Source: Histoplasma ohiense (lineage: Eukaryota; Ascomycota; Eurotiomycetes; Onygenales; Ajellomycetaceae). From it: 64,000 nucleotides of DNA. Positions 43,600 to 55,900 of the stretch are shown piece after piece (positions within the stretch are counted from its first letter, which is position 1; the number at the start of each line of letters is the position of its first letter). Position numbers and translations under genes: made by a program. The stretch lies in assembly GCA_017607445.1 (NCBI GenBank), contig JAEVHH010000001.1, positions 1,736,001-1,800,000 of the forward strand, read 5' to 3'. The notes below the pieces were generated by a model. The model was not told where the DNA came from. It did not search any database and saw only the letters and a program-made list of their open reading frames with translations.

Positions 43600-46500
43600 T
43601 TACAGATTCCTTCCCGTCTCCCCGCCCCATGACACATGCGGCCTATGCCCTCTCCAGCCAGTCCCATTCCCACTCCTCTCGCGAGGACCTCCCATAACCG
43701 AATTTTCACTACCACCGTTACCCTCTTCTTCGTTCCCATCGCTAGCAGGAGCTTCAGAAGCAGCTCCCGAGCCAGCCACATACGCTTTTGGCGGTGCGAC
43801 AACCACCTCACCGGCCCCATCCCTTTTCTTCGCCGGTCTCGTCCCATCCGCAAACTGCACTTTGCCCTTAACAGTACGGGGTTCCCCATCATCCTCACTA
43901 TCCGGATCCTCGAGGGACGCAGGCTGTCGACCACGTCTGCCAGTCCGACCCCGAGTTCCGCCGGGAGATTCCGTGCCACCCCAATCATCATCATCAGCTT
44001 GATCCTGCAATTCACCCAGCGCTGCCAGCCGGCGTTTTCGCTCAGCCGGTGTCTCTGCACTGTCATGTAATGCTTGTGGGAAGGGGGCGGTCTGGATGGC
44101 AATGGTTGGACCGGCGGGTTGGGGTTGGCGTCGTTGGGACGGTGGGATTCGTTCGGTGCCATCATCTTCGGAATCGCGAGGGTTTCGCGTGGTGGATGGG
44201 GGAGTGGAGCAACCTGGTTCTTCACCCTTGTCACTAGAGGCGGCTACGAGGCCCCGTTGATGTGCTCGGGTGTCATCTTGTTGTTGTTCTTGCCCTATTG
44301 TTTTAGTGGTTTGGGAGTCGCGGTTGTCTTGATGTTCCAAGTGGCCGGAACGAGCACGCTCCCTTTGGAGGGCGGCTTTCATCTGTTCCGGAGTGGATGA
44401 GTGATGGAGTAGTTCCGCGCGGGTTTTTGGGTCAAGTGTGCGGATCTGTTTGATAAAATCATGCTTGCCCATTCTGAGTCCCATTTCGGGCTTTGTCATC
44501 AGGTCTGGCCTTGTGACGGTGAATCGAAGACGCTCATCATCAGACGAATCACCTTCGGTTTGTTGTGTTTTCTTCGAGGAGGGTTCGCCTCCTTCTCTAG
44601 GCTCTCCAAAGCCAATCCAGGTCCCCACGCGGGATATCCTTCGTCGCATAGGCTCAAGCTCGATGGACGATGGAAGATTCACCTCTGCAGGGTTACTAGA
44701 ATCAGCCTCCTCGGAATCCTTCATTGGCTTCTCATCAGGAGGGATAGTAAATTTCTTGATAACTTCGCCATCTGCATCTTCGACAATGACTGTGTTTCCA
44801 AATTGATATGCTCTCGCGGGTCGACGTCGTCCGTCATCTGGTTTCTGTGTTGGTCCTGCGCCTTCGGATTCTTTTGTGAGCCTTAGGCCACCACGGATCC
44901 ATGCAGGGAGTCGTCCTTTAATCCTTTCATAAGTATCTCCGGTCTTCCCACCGACGACAGAGCCAGAGCATTCACTATCGTGTTTCTCAACCTCCTGACC
45001 CTTGGGTATTGGCAACTCTCCGATTCGATCTTGGAGAGGCTGATTATGCTGTTGCAGAATGTGCGATTGTTCCTCAGGGCTCAAGTGGCTATAATCGGCA
45101 GTATCTACAACATTACCTTCCCCATCTTCGATAATTATCTTGTCGCCTTCACGGTAAACTTCCATGCTAGGTATTTCGGTTGTCAACTCGCGTTGTTCCA
45201 AGGGAGGTCTGTTCTCATCTCTGCTTTCAATTTTCGGAGTACCAGGGGTCTCCAACCTCCTCAGGGGCATAATTGCAGACTGGCTAATCGGCCCACCAGC
45301 ACCTCTTTTCCGTCTTCTTGGAGGTCTACGACTAGATGCGCGACTATTCGGTTCACTTTCCGCATCTTCTCTCTGACGTCGTAATAGATTCCCGGGAAAT
45401 CCAACCGGACCAAGAGTCCCAGGAGGGAATTCCGGAAGTCTCCCGCTCGACTCCGATTCCATCGATTCTTTGCGTAAGGACATTGACGCCTTTGATTGCG
45501 TTTGGATGCGAGGAAGCCGATTCATCCATGAAGGGCCGTCCTCGTTAGCTTGTGTATAGGACATTGTGATGGTCAAGGTATTGATATGCTTTCCGAGGGT
45601 GAAAACAGCAATCGACGATCCGTGGACAATAATGGATGAAATCACCAAGAACGTCGTAATAGGCCAAATAACAGTGACAATTGCGAAGTTTTCGTCACCA
45701 GGCCTTGGCAGTTCTGTAAGAGGTTGAGTTGAGCCATTTTCCAACTCTGCCCTGGTGAGAATAGCAGCGAAAATAGCCCCTACACCAATTGGGCCGAAAT
45801 GACCCGCAAATAGCGCCTCTCGCCATGTTTTGATGTCAGGTATAAATGGTTTCAACATTAACATGATGGGAATCCGCCTGAAAAAGATCACGAAAATAGC
45901 AATCACAACCAGCCTCCACGGCACCATACCAATTGCTGGAGCATTGAACTGCTGCCACGGTATAATTGCCCCAAAATAAACGAAATACGTTAAGTTGAGT
46001 AGTAGATCAATGACATTGGAAACGTGGGATTCTTCTGTCTTCTCAGTAAACCATCCGTCATTACTGAATCCCACCCCAGCGGAGAAGCCGATAAGCAAAT
46101 CGTCCATACCCAGCAAACTGCCGGAACCAGCACAAAACAAAGCCAGTACGAAGTAGAACACAAGAAAACTCTCTCGATCGATGAGGCTCTTCCGTTCGGC
46201 GAATTTGATAGCGTGACGTCCAATGTAGCCGACCATAAACCCGAAAAATGCGCCGAAAATACATTCGTAAAGGATAGTAAAGCAAATCCAATGAAAGGCC
46301 ACTTTCTTAGAATCCGGTCGGTAGTCAATGAGGTAAACAGCGAGGTAGATGAACGGAAAAGCCATACCATCGTTGCAGCCTGACTCTGCAGAGAGCAAAT
46401 CTCGAAGGTGTTTGGGCACACGCTTTGCGAATTTCCCTTTACCAACCACGGATGACGCTAGGACGGGATCAGTAGCAGTAACACATGCAGCGCAAGCCAA

Positions 46501-46899
46501 ACTTTCGAGCCATGACAAGGGTGGTACCATCCACCATATGATGAGGCTCGTTATGAGCCATCCCCATGTCATGACGGGAAGCAAAAGCAGGACAACCGAT
46601 CTCCAATGTTTTTCCATATAAAACTTGGGCAATTCGACCCCGACGGCAAAACACTGAACGACGAGCACAATGCGGGAGCATTCCAGCGTAATCTTGTCCA
46701 CATTTCCCCAGGATATCGGGTCGAAGAGACGGGCAGCGTGAGGACCGAAAATGACACCGCATAGTGTGGCCACGGTAGCTTCACCAATGTATAGTTTTTC
46801 CTTGACGAACAGTGAACACAACATAAACAAGCTGGTAAACCCTCCCAGGATCATATAGGCCACGTGCGGCTTATCGATAGCTAGATGTTCCCACGCCAT
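43600..46899 (-). CDS. NHA1: Plasma-membrane Na+/H+ antiporter (Nha1/Sod2 type)
   Basis: One uninterrupted frame of 1099 aa opens with MAWEHLAIDKPHVAYM. The first 450 residues form the multi-span CPA1 exchanger domain: GEATVATLCGVIFGPHAARL, IVLVVQCFAVGVELPKFYM, VTATDPVLASSVVGKGKFAK, and the hallmark acidic pair motif LSAESGCNDGMAFPFIYLAV (the ND at the ion-binding site), followed by FRRIPIMLMLKPFIPDIKT, HFGPIGVGAIFAAIL and ITTFLVISSIIVHGSSI. The C-terminal 650 residues are cytosolic, hydrophilic and rich in Arg, Glu and Pro. They contain two related short blocks, VYREGDKIIIEDGEGNVVDT and FGNTVIVEDADGEVIKKF, which look like an internal repeat. The family exports Na+ and K+ for H+ and sets cell pH. 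Absence of introns over 3.3 kb is notable beside its neighbours. Confidence 0.95.
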   Translation of the reverse strand: MAWEHLAIDKPHVAYMILGGFTSLFMLCSLFVKEKLYIGEATVATLCGVIFGPHAARLFDPISWGNVDKITLECSRIVLVVQCFAVGVELPKFYMEKHWRSVVLLLLPVMTWGWLITSLIIWWMVPPLSWLESLACAACVTATDPVLASSVVGKGKFAKRVPKHLRDLLSAESGCNDGMAFPFIYLAVYLIDYRPDSKKVAFHWICFTILYECIFGAFFGFMVGYIGRHAIKFAERKSLIDRESFLVFYFVLALFCAGSGSLLGMDDLLIGFSAGVGFSNDGWFTEKTEESHVSNVIDLLLNLTYFVYFGAIIPWQQFNAPAIGMVPWRLVVIAIFVIFFRRIPIMLMLKPFIPDIKTWREALFAGHFGPIGVGAIFAAILTRAELENGSTQPLTELPRPGDENFAIVTVIWPITTFLVISSIIVHGSSIAVFTLGKHINTLTITMSYTQANEDGPSWMNRLPRIQTQSKASMSLRKESMESESSGRLPEFPPGTLGPVGFPGNLLRRQREDAESEPNSRASSRRPPRRRKRGAGGPISQSAIMPLRRLETPGTPKIESRDENRPPLEQRELTTEIPSMEVYREGDKIIIEDGEGNVVDTADYSHLSPEEQSHILQQHNQPLQDRIGELPIPKGQEVEKHDSECSGSVVGGKTGDTYERIKGRLPAWIRGGLRLTKESEGAGPTQKPDDGRRRPARAYQFGNTVIVEDADGEVIKKFTIPPDEKPMKDSEEADSSNPAEVNLPSSIELEPMRRRISRVGTWIGFGEPREGGEPSSKKTQQTEGDSSDDERLRFTVTRPDLMTKPEMGLRMGKHDFIKQIRTLDPKTRAELLHHSSTPEQMKAALQRERARSGHLEHQDNRDSQTTKTIGQEQQQDDTRAHQRGLVAASSDKGEEPGCSTPPSTTRNPRDSEDDGTERIPPSQRRQPQPAGPTIAIQTAPFPQALHDSAETPAERKRRLAALGELQDQADDDDWGGTESPGGTRGRTGRRGRQPASLEDPDSEDDGEPRTVKGKVQFADGTRPAKKRDGAGEVVVAPPKAYVAGSGAASEAPASDGNEEEGNGGSENSVMGGPRERSGNGTGWRGHRPHVSWGGETGRNL

Positions 46900-49161
46900 G
46901 ATCGCAGGTTCTCCAACTCGACAACGGCCGAAAAAGGCACGGGAGGACCTGGATTATCTGAGGTTTAATATCTGCCCGCTTATGGAGCAAAAAAGGCGGA
47001 GAGGATAGTGGAAATGCTCACTCAAAAAGTGAAAGCGGGAATCGTAGGCACCCAACTTTTCACACAACGTCTTTCCCACTCGCTGTTTCTCCGCCCTGTT
47101 TCGTCACTGAGGTTCCCAGGAACTTCAAGTATTTTCTATTTTTGCTCTCAGCAACCCCAATGCCTCCTGCGAATGCAGACTAACCGAGGCCAAGAACAAG
47201 CCTTCGTGGCGGTGTGCCAGCTCTTCCCGAAATATCAAGTTCCAAAACGCCTCTGGACATAATCCTTCAAAATAAGACATCCAAAACTCCGTTTTCTCGT
47301 AACACGAAACGAAAATTCGACGTTCGCTGTTTGGTGGCGCTGACACGCGGGAGCACCCGGGCGAGCGAAGATACGTGAGGAACGAATGGGAATGGATGAT
47401 CTACCACAGCTCCTCCGTAAGCGGAGAGACAGGGTTAGTAAGGAGAAAAGAATGTGTAGAGAGAGGTGTCTAATTTCTCTCTTTTTCCCCCCCCGCTGCA
47501 AGGTAATCTCGCCTTGCAAAAAGTAGATGAAGGGGAGGGAGAAGAAGGAGAGAGCGGTATTCTGTAAGTGATTTCGTTATCAGCGGAGGAGCGGAGGAGC
47601 GGAGGCACTTCTTCGGGCCACAGAAGAAACGAGGCTGACTGCGGCGACAATCAGTGGCCAGTTGGAATGGTGGCAACCCCCCGCGCGATGTCTGTTAGTG
47701 TGCCTTGGTTTCTCATCATTCGCGAACGAGTCCCAGCCAATGCCCATCCCTCTGGCTAGTAGGGCCTGTCGGGCGGGGCTGCATCGATTGGATAGCCAGT
47801 TGGAGACCAGGGACAGATGACCGCAGATGCAACCAGTCCGCCTGTCGATTGGAAGAATAGATGATGATTGTGCGCAGCACAGAGAGTCCTCGCAGAGAAC
47901 ATGTTCTGGTTCAAGTAGTTAGTTAACTGCACGCAACTCATGAATCACCGACTATTTGCCGGGTTACCTAATCTGGGTAACTAAGCGGCTGCCAAGGCCT
48001 TCTTCGCCCGGGATGAACAATTTCTATCTTCAACTGTTGGCTTTCCGGTGACAATAACGACCATTGTCGCCCACGAATTTACTCTCGCCGTTTGGGCCGT
48101 CACGTATCACACTGCATCTGCATGAGGGAGACCCCACGTTTTGTCCCACGTTTGGCACTCAGGAATCTGTATGCAAAAACCAGTCTTGGACGCTTCTTGG
48201 CTGCAGCCTGCCCATGTGGGATCGTGTCTCGCTGCATGGCACTTGGCAATTGCTTGATTTTCATTCCATCATGGAAGCAATATGGAGAAGATGGGTCACG
48301 GCTATCTGTTGATTAATGCTTTAGGTAGAAGAACCCAAATGGTAATATGCGCATCAGTTGTGTATCAGTAGCAGCAAGATATATCGTTCATGTCGTCATA
48401 TCATCGTGGCGCCGCCACGTAGTTTACTAGCCACCTACGACTTTCCCTCCTCGATATAATTAATACCAATCGTCGGGAGTGGATGAGATGCGTTTTCCAT
48501 TTGGAATAAGAGGCAATGAAAGAGTGCTATGGCTATCCAGGCAGCAGATGTTCCATTTGATCCAAGCCCAGGGCTTCCAAAAAAAAAAAAAAAAAATGTA
48601 CAGTTAAATCATCTCGTTTACACAGCGCAGAAGAGCGTGCGAACGGAAATTGTGTAAAATATTTGAAGAAATAGGTCAGTTGGGTAGGGTGGGTATAAAA
48701 GAAAATATTAAAAAGATGGAATCGGTCCTTCCTCCAAGACTCGACCTCAGCAAAACTCGCACTCAAAAAGACAAAAAGCTGATACGAACGAGTAGAAATG
48801 ACAACACTATCCAATCAATCCTGAAAGAGCGTTATCAACACGAAACGAAATATTAGAAATAGATAAACAGAGGCCAAGAAAAGAAGAGTGGCACTCGGTG
48901 ACATCAACATCCGACTATACGAACAGGGGAATTGGGGTTAAATGACAATACGCAAGAATATCGGCTGATAGAGGCTAAGTGAAGATGAAGACGATGAAAG
49001 AGAGACGATCAAATATATAGCACGTCCGACAACGGAAAAGTTGAAAACTTTCTATGTACCATATTCACATCCACACCCTCGATCAACACCCACAAAACAT
49101 ACCCTATACAGAGGTCGGTGGTAGGATGCATTGTCGTTCTCGCTATTATCCGTGTATCCTT
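46900..49161. other. Intergenic region upstream of NHA1 and downstream of MVP1
   Basis: Frames around 47000-47760 on both strands are short, overlap each other and lack signatures. A GGAGGAGCGGAGGAGCGGAGG purine repeat lies near 47584. An A-run at about 48580-48596 is followed by A/G-rich sequence. No gene is supported. Confidence 0.6.
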
Positions 49162-51731
49162 CTATTCAGCAGTAGGCATTGCCTCGACTTCTTCGCACAG
49201 AGAACGCCAGTTTTCGGCCTGCAGCTCGGCATATTTCACCCGCTCTTGGCTCCAGTCCTGATGCAGCCGGCTGATGTGATACTGGCTCATCTGGAAATAC
49301 AGCAGCTCGTCACGGATACATTCCTTGATAAACACGCCCCTCGCGTGCTGTTGGACGATAGATTGTTTGTCCTGCAGAGAAAGAAAAGTCCATGTTACTT
49401 GTATGGTCATGCAGAACTAATTTATGGGCTTATTTTTTCATTCCACTTTTATAGCCAGGGGCAGATCGTTGGTGGGCCGTGGGTGGGGAGCGGGAAGGAA
49501 AACCGAGCTGTTAACAGGAAATTTCTTTCTCACCTTGATAATCGAATCTTCAACTTTCTCCACCTCCCCAGGCTTAACAACCCCCTCAGGCCTAGCCCGC
49601 AACTCTTTCAATTTCCTCTCATTGTTTTCAATCCTCCGCTCAAGTTGTGGAATGTTGTCCTTGGCATAGCGGTCCCTCCGATCAAATAGATCGCGCATAG
49701 CCACGAGACAATCTCGCTGGGCCTTGAAGTCTTCAAGGACTCCGTCGTTCCATGCTCGAGCCTCGTCATCTAGCAACCCCTGGCTGGCGATGAGGTGTTT
49801 GGCTGTGGAGTTAATGCCATTGTTCAACAGCGGCACGTCGTTGGTGTCGACAGCATATGTGTCCGATGTACAATCGGTCAGAGACTGTAGGGCTCTGGAA
49901 AACCGGAATTGATCGGCGGCAAGTCCTTGGTTACGTTTCGCAAGGCGGTCAAGTAGATTACAAAGGTTGATATAAATGTCAGCTGAACGCCTGATCCCAG
50001 AACGAACTCTTTCAAAGGTCTCATTCAAAGTCGGAGGGAGGGAGTCTTCAAGATCCGGAGGGAGTGGTTTGCCTGCAAATTCCTCCTGAACGGAAATGGT
50101 GGCTTGTTTTCGCCAGACGGACAGCTCCTAGTTTGGGCTTTAGTACCACCATAACAGCTAAATGGCTAGGGGAAATGTCTCCAATTTCATCACATACTGT
50201 AGGAACGGTCAGGAACATCACCACCAGTTGCTCCTGGTTCAAAACAGGGTGTCGAACGAGCGAAGTTGTGAATCGTACTAAACCCTTTCGTCGCTTGTCG
50301 AGAAAGGAGTTTGAGTCCGCTGCGAGGTGAGTGCCATTGACTTGATAAAAGAATTCGTGAGCATTTTTAAAGCTTGAAGTCAAGCCTACAACGTACCTGC
50401 AACCCTCTTTGGAGGGAGAAGTGGTATCTGCCGGAAAGGATACCTTTTTTGTAGACAATCCACCAACCATACAAAATCAGAATATCTCCGGATTACAGAG
50501 CTTCCTCGCCGTGAGGATTTGACTTCGTAGTTTCGATGCTGGAAAAAGAACATGCCCTCCTTTTCCGGCAGCATGTTGATCGTGATTATTTCTTCTACAC
50601 CATGCGAGCTGATCCTGCCACCCCCAATGGACCTAGATATATTATTAGGATTGGTGTTTCCTTGATCATCTCCAGATTGTCCGAATTCCCCCCCTAGCCC
50701 AGAGTTTCCTGTGGATCCAAACCCGGCACCGGCCGGGTTAGAGAAATTCTCCCCCCAACCAGACGCCACACTTCCTGGGGTATTTTCGCTGGGCTGTCCG
50801 GCAGATTGATCACCCTCAGTAGCGGAATCGGCTGGGGCATTATGTGCACTTGAAATTCTGTGAGCGAAACCATTCGTAGCAGAATGTGAAGACGCGACGA
50901 ACCCGTTTACACCTGGGCTAGTTCCAATACCATTCTCAATTGAATGATTGTGACCGCGATGCAATGCGGGGCTTCCCCACGGATCAGAATCCCCAAATGA
51001 CCCTTGCGTCATCCGACGCGGTGACGGCTGGTGGGGGAGAGGAACTGCGTGTTCGGGTGGTGCTATCGCTGTGCTGTGGCGGGACTTCAACCGATCGACA
51101 TATGGTATGCTAGGTTTGGGAAGTCCTAGAATGTCATAAGAGAATCGATTAGCGTGAGTTTGCGTTACCACTGCAATTTTACGGAAAGTCAAGATGAAAC
51201 AACATTCAACGAGTGAAAGAATGGATTCTTACTCTTTCTCCTTTCGTCAATCGTATCAAAAGTGAGATCTTCGCCCTCCTGGGCTAAACCTATCAGAGCA
51301 AGCAAAACGTTGAATTCGCCTCTCCCTAGGCCGTTCGGCAGATCGCGACCACCAGGGGCGACCATATTCAGAATTGTAGCCTGTTCCTCAGCGCTCAAAC
51401 TAGAATCTCGCAGGACTTTCCTCGCCCCCATGACAGAAATGCCAGCACCAAGTTTATCCCCCGAATCCAACACTGCATCATATGCATCAATGTACCCTTC
51501 CGGAACCTCTGAGGCTGGTAATAGCATTTTGACAAGTTCGTGGCGCGCGGCCCTTTTCGGATTTGGCGAGTTCCATGCTGAGGAACCTCCTTGTGCCTCG
51601 TCGGCAAATAGGGAGGATGATGAGGTTGCACCCAAGGCCGGCTGATCTGAAAACAAGGATGATTTGGAGCGGGAGGTAGAAGTGGCTTTGGCCACAGGTG
51701 AATCTTCGGGAGACGTACCAAAAAGGGACAT
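49162..51731 (-). CDS. MVP1: Mvp1/SNX8-type sorting nexin (PX-BAR)
   Basis: Five exons: 51233..51731, 50397..51125, 50198..50340, 49534..50127 and 49162..49371. They give 724 aa, with introns of 107, 56, 70 and 162 nt. The ATG at 51731 (MSLFGTSPED) is chosen because the longer frame opens only with GTG. Residues about 60-165 carry an N-terminal helical region (ELVKMLLPASEVPEGYIDAY, GRGEFNVLLALIGLAQEGED). A Ser/Gly/Asn linker follows. The PX domain starts near residue 340 (VEEIITINMLPEKEGMFFFQ, RRYSDFVWLVDCLQKRYPF, LLPPKRV, VNGTHLAADSNSFLDKRRKG) and would bind PI3P through RRYSDF and the PPKR region. The rest is a BAR-type helical domain. The family drives endosomal tubulation and retromer-independent recycling to the vacuole or Golgi. 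Confidence 0.93.
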
Positions 51732-52930
51732 ATTGCGGGTAGCAAGGGGGGAAGGGCGAAGCTGGGTTCCAGGTGGGAGGGGGAGGATACTTGGTTGTGA
51801 TTTAAGTCCTATCCAAATCACACCGGATAATGAAGCTAGTACTCCAGAGTAGCAATATACGTCAATTGTAAATGCTCACCGCTCAGCCTGATCGTGGGTT
51901 CGAGAATGGAGAGGGCTTCAAGGACGTGCTTATCAAGCTGCCTGGTGGAGACTGAGTTAGTTGCTGCGTGGTTGCGGCAGTGGAGAGGAATTTGTAGTTT
52001 GACGCTAAAGAGCCTCTAGTTAAGCCACATCACGGGGTACATTCCACAGAATCAAGAGCAATAAGCTGCTCAAGCCGCTCATGTTCATGTACAGTACATG
52101 TACAGTACATGTATGCTGCATATGTGTAACTAACAAACTACTCCAGAAGCAGGGACTCATTAACTATTACAAGCATGCTTCACTCGCTATGACCCGTTAT
52201 ATAAGCATAAAGTACCATGCATCTACTATCCTCGAGGCCAGGTGCTATATGACAGAAGAATATACAAATAATTAAGAGTGCTAATCCACTGTAAATAGTA
52301 GTTAGCAATCATTAACTATAGTAAGTTATGATTTGAGACTAGAAGAGAGATATATAGTATTCACTGCTCACTTGTTATATTGCCCTAGCTTTAGCTCTAA
52401 TTATGTGATCATAACAGTTGAATTTCATATAAATGTTGTGTCTTCAAGCTGAGAGATGTTGATTTTTGATGTGCATTGAGATCAAATACTCAGAAGTGTT
52501 GTGAGACTTGTGTCTCTGTAGAAAAATTCTGCAAATCTGTGAGTAATTTTTTTTAATTTCTATTTCCTTTTTTTCTTTCTTCAAATTTGTTTGAATAGAT
52601 AAATAATGTTCTTAGCAATGTTGATATACTGATAGTGATGGAGGTGGAAGATTGGTTTATTGTAGCTATTCCAGGGCTGTATGTATGTATGTACAGTACA
52701 CCCTACATCCTGGTTATAAAATGGGACCTTTACTAGTAGGCTAAAAGGGGAATTTCCCAATTACCATAATCTTCAAGTCCGCAATTTTATGCCTTGAAGT
52801 CTCACACTGGTCCTATAGCCCAGGAGAAAATGTCAATAAACTTCTATTAGCAATAAGAAAGCATTAATTCATACACAGCCAAGGCGCTATCTATCCTTTC
52901 ATATATGGTAGTCTCAAACATATGCAAAAA
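51732..52930. other. AT-rich intergenic spacer with TGTACAGTACATG repeats
   Basis: Nothing gene-like is seen. A near-palindromic array of CATGTACAGTA units lies at 52086-52113 and a related word at about 52681-52701. The composition between 52120 and 52620 is noticeably more AT-rich than its flanks. Confidence 0.6.
52086..52113. repeat. Near-palindromic CATGTACAGTACATGTACAG array
   Basis: Two to three overlapping copies of TGTACAGTACATG. Each copy is nearly self-complementary, and the words recur near 17017-17045 and 52690. Confidence 0.8.
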
Positions 52931-55900
52931 CTATATTCCTCCCTCACTAGAGCTTGCAACGTCTTGCTCGTCCATAGATTGGTTCCCGCCCTCGCTCACA
53001 GAGATCCTTTGAACCTTCCATCTGAGTGCGTCTTGCCATTCCGGACATCCCGTAGCCAGGACATTGCTAGTATTAAGTTTCCCCGTAAACCACCTATCCT
53101 TGCGTACACTTGCTTTATCACCTCCTTCAAGAGCTGCTAGGCTAGCTCTAGTCGTTCGGATCCTTTTGCTACTCTTGGAGTCATGTGGAAGGGGTCCACT
53201 AAGGGCTAGCCGGTGTTGCTCGAGCCGTAAATCGAAAGCGACAATTGCTCGGATATACGGTGCTAGGTCTTCGGAAATTGATGCTGTACCGCCGTCAAAC
53301 GAAAAGGATTGACGGCCAGATGGAGCGTTAAACGGGTCCGAATCATCCATTATCGGCTCGAAGGTGTTGCGTAGAATGGACTGGTTTAGGTATACAGGTT
53401 TATGAGAAGCGAATTTTTCCAGGGTCTGCTGGATAATGGTGTTTTCGTCGGAGGATGGTGAGGAGTCATGGAAGGAGTTGTCTAATAAAACAGTCATTGC
53501 GACACCGATTTTTGTTGCCAGACATGCGTAATCAGCCAGTAGATCCGTTTGTAGCAGTTTATACCCTTCTGTGTACGTGGAGCGCTGTTTACTAGTGATT
53601 TTAGGCCAGGAAAGGTCAAAGACATCCTGTGGAAGAAGTTAGAATTATTCCTGTGGTAAGTCTTCGACAACTAACTTACATCAGTAGCGGACTCAGGAGA
53701 ACCTCTGCAAATCATATCGAGATTAGCCATCATATCAGCCTTTTGACTTTCCTGGACCAGCGATTCAAGGCGACTCTGGCCATCATGACCCCGTAACTCG
53801 TCCCGATACATGTTCGATTCATGCCAGTCCATAAGACCCATTTGCCATTGGCCTAAACACTCGAACATAAGCTGGCTCCTTCGTTCGTAAGCATCATCAT
53901 CACAGGTGAGGTCCTGGCAGACAAGCCCCATTCCATGAACATACGTGTCCGTGCTCACAATCTTAGGACGATTATCCTCAAGTGTTTGGTTATTATGTCG
54001 AACGGGCAACGTAGTCAACCAGTCTAGGCCTGACTTTTTACTCCCAACACCCATCTGACACCAAAAATTCAACTGCATGATGGCTGCACGAAGATCTAAA
54101 CGCATTACAGTGTATAGTTCGGATATCCATTCTCGATCCAGAATATGCCCTTCATTAGCAGCAAGGAGGAGGAGGTAGTCAACTGCAAGGTCTCGTGGGG
54201 GCTGGCGAAATCGAAGAATCGCATGTGGTTTCAATTGCTCAAGGGGAACTAACCTTTCATCGTTGCATGTCAATATAACCGGCCTCTTAGACTGGCTAAT
54301 GAGCGTTAGAACACCGCTCCAGAATTGTTTGTCTTCTTCAAAGAGGATGTCTACTTCCTCAAGGAGAATAAGAGATTGTTTCTGGCTCGGTTGTTTTTTC
54401 GGCAATGGTCCTCTTCTGCTAAACGCATGCTCATCATCCATATCCTCTCGCTTTGTCTCTGGCGTGTTCATATTCCTTCCAAAAAAGGTTTTCACGGTGG
54501 TTTGCTTTCCAGGTTCACTGTTGTGCGTGGAGAACATTGACTTGAGTGAAGGTGCGGTACGGGACTTGTCGTTGACTTGTCCAAGGAGTTGAACTAGATG
54601 GTTTTGTGTCATGTTTCCGACACGTTCGACAACGTCCCTGGCACTTCTACGACTTCCAGCATTTATTTCGAAAATTTCAAATCCAAGTTCTTTGGCTACT
54701 GCATGGACAGCCGCAGTTTTTCCACAACCTGAAGGGCCACTGATAAGTATCGAATTAGCCACTAAACGATTTTCAAACACCGATTTAGCGTCTCCGATTG
54801 GACTATCGGATCGAACGACGGTCCTTTTATTAGATATAGTAACTCCGCCAGCAAGTTCGTCCTCATCGTTAGGAGTACCGATTTCATCTATTTGGGGCGG
54901 TGCATCATCATCACTGGAAACAATGAATTCATCAAGATCCTTTGGTCTTTTTCGCCTTTTCTTCCGTTTTGCGCTCTCACCAGGAATTTTTTTTGTCTGC
55001 TTTCCATCATTTTCGGAAGTACCACTGCTTACTGTCGACACGGTGAGATTTCGCAGCCACCGTTTTAGAACCAAAGCTTCAGTACCCAGCTGCAGTACGG
55101 AATCTGCTCCATTAGGTGCATATTTCTGCGTCCAGGGCGAGTCATCGGATTCCCCCTGGTCGAAAGCAGTCGTTGATGATCGTACCGAAGAGAGAAGTTG
55201 AGCCACTGCAGGGTGCGACGTGTACGGTATTGAGGTTCGCTGACGGTGAGCATTTTCGCCTATCATTTCCGTAGGCATCGGAGCCAAACCAAGTCGACTC
55301 ATGACTATTCCCATGAGTGTGTCACGAGTGCAAATTTTTTTCTTTGGGGATCTTAATACTATGGATCTTATATCGCTCCCAATAATATGCGAGAAGAGTC
55401 GTGATTTAACACAAAGGATATTCTCATCTTCTGGTATTGAGGCAACCAAGCCTTTTGCTTTTCTCTCTTCGAAATCCACAAACCAAAAGTTGTTATTGTC
55501 ATTCGGTGGAAGCCCACGTACATGGACAGCCCCCCTCGGGGGCCAAATGGGATCGGTGGGATCTATGTTTTGGGGAAGAAGCGATCGTGCTTTCGCTGCT
55601 GTCGCATTGGAATAATTCCCCTGTTGTGACAGGTTCGAGGTTTGTTGACTATGTTGGGGACCTTGGTCCGAGAGTTGATTAGTAGCGGCTGCTCGGCCAT
55701 TTTGAGCGCATGCTAGGCGGACGGTAGCTACATCCTCACCCTGTTCGCATTTCGCTTCTGTTATCTGGGCGGCGGCCTTCCCAAGGAAAAATGGATGCGT
55801 AGGCTTCGAAGATTGTTGGGGAGGATGACTAGGGAGAAGATCGCAGACAACGTCCCTTGATAAAGGATACCGTTTCCGACCACCAATTATTTCATTTATT

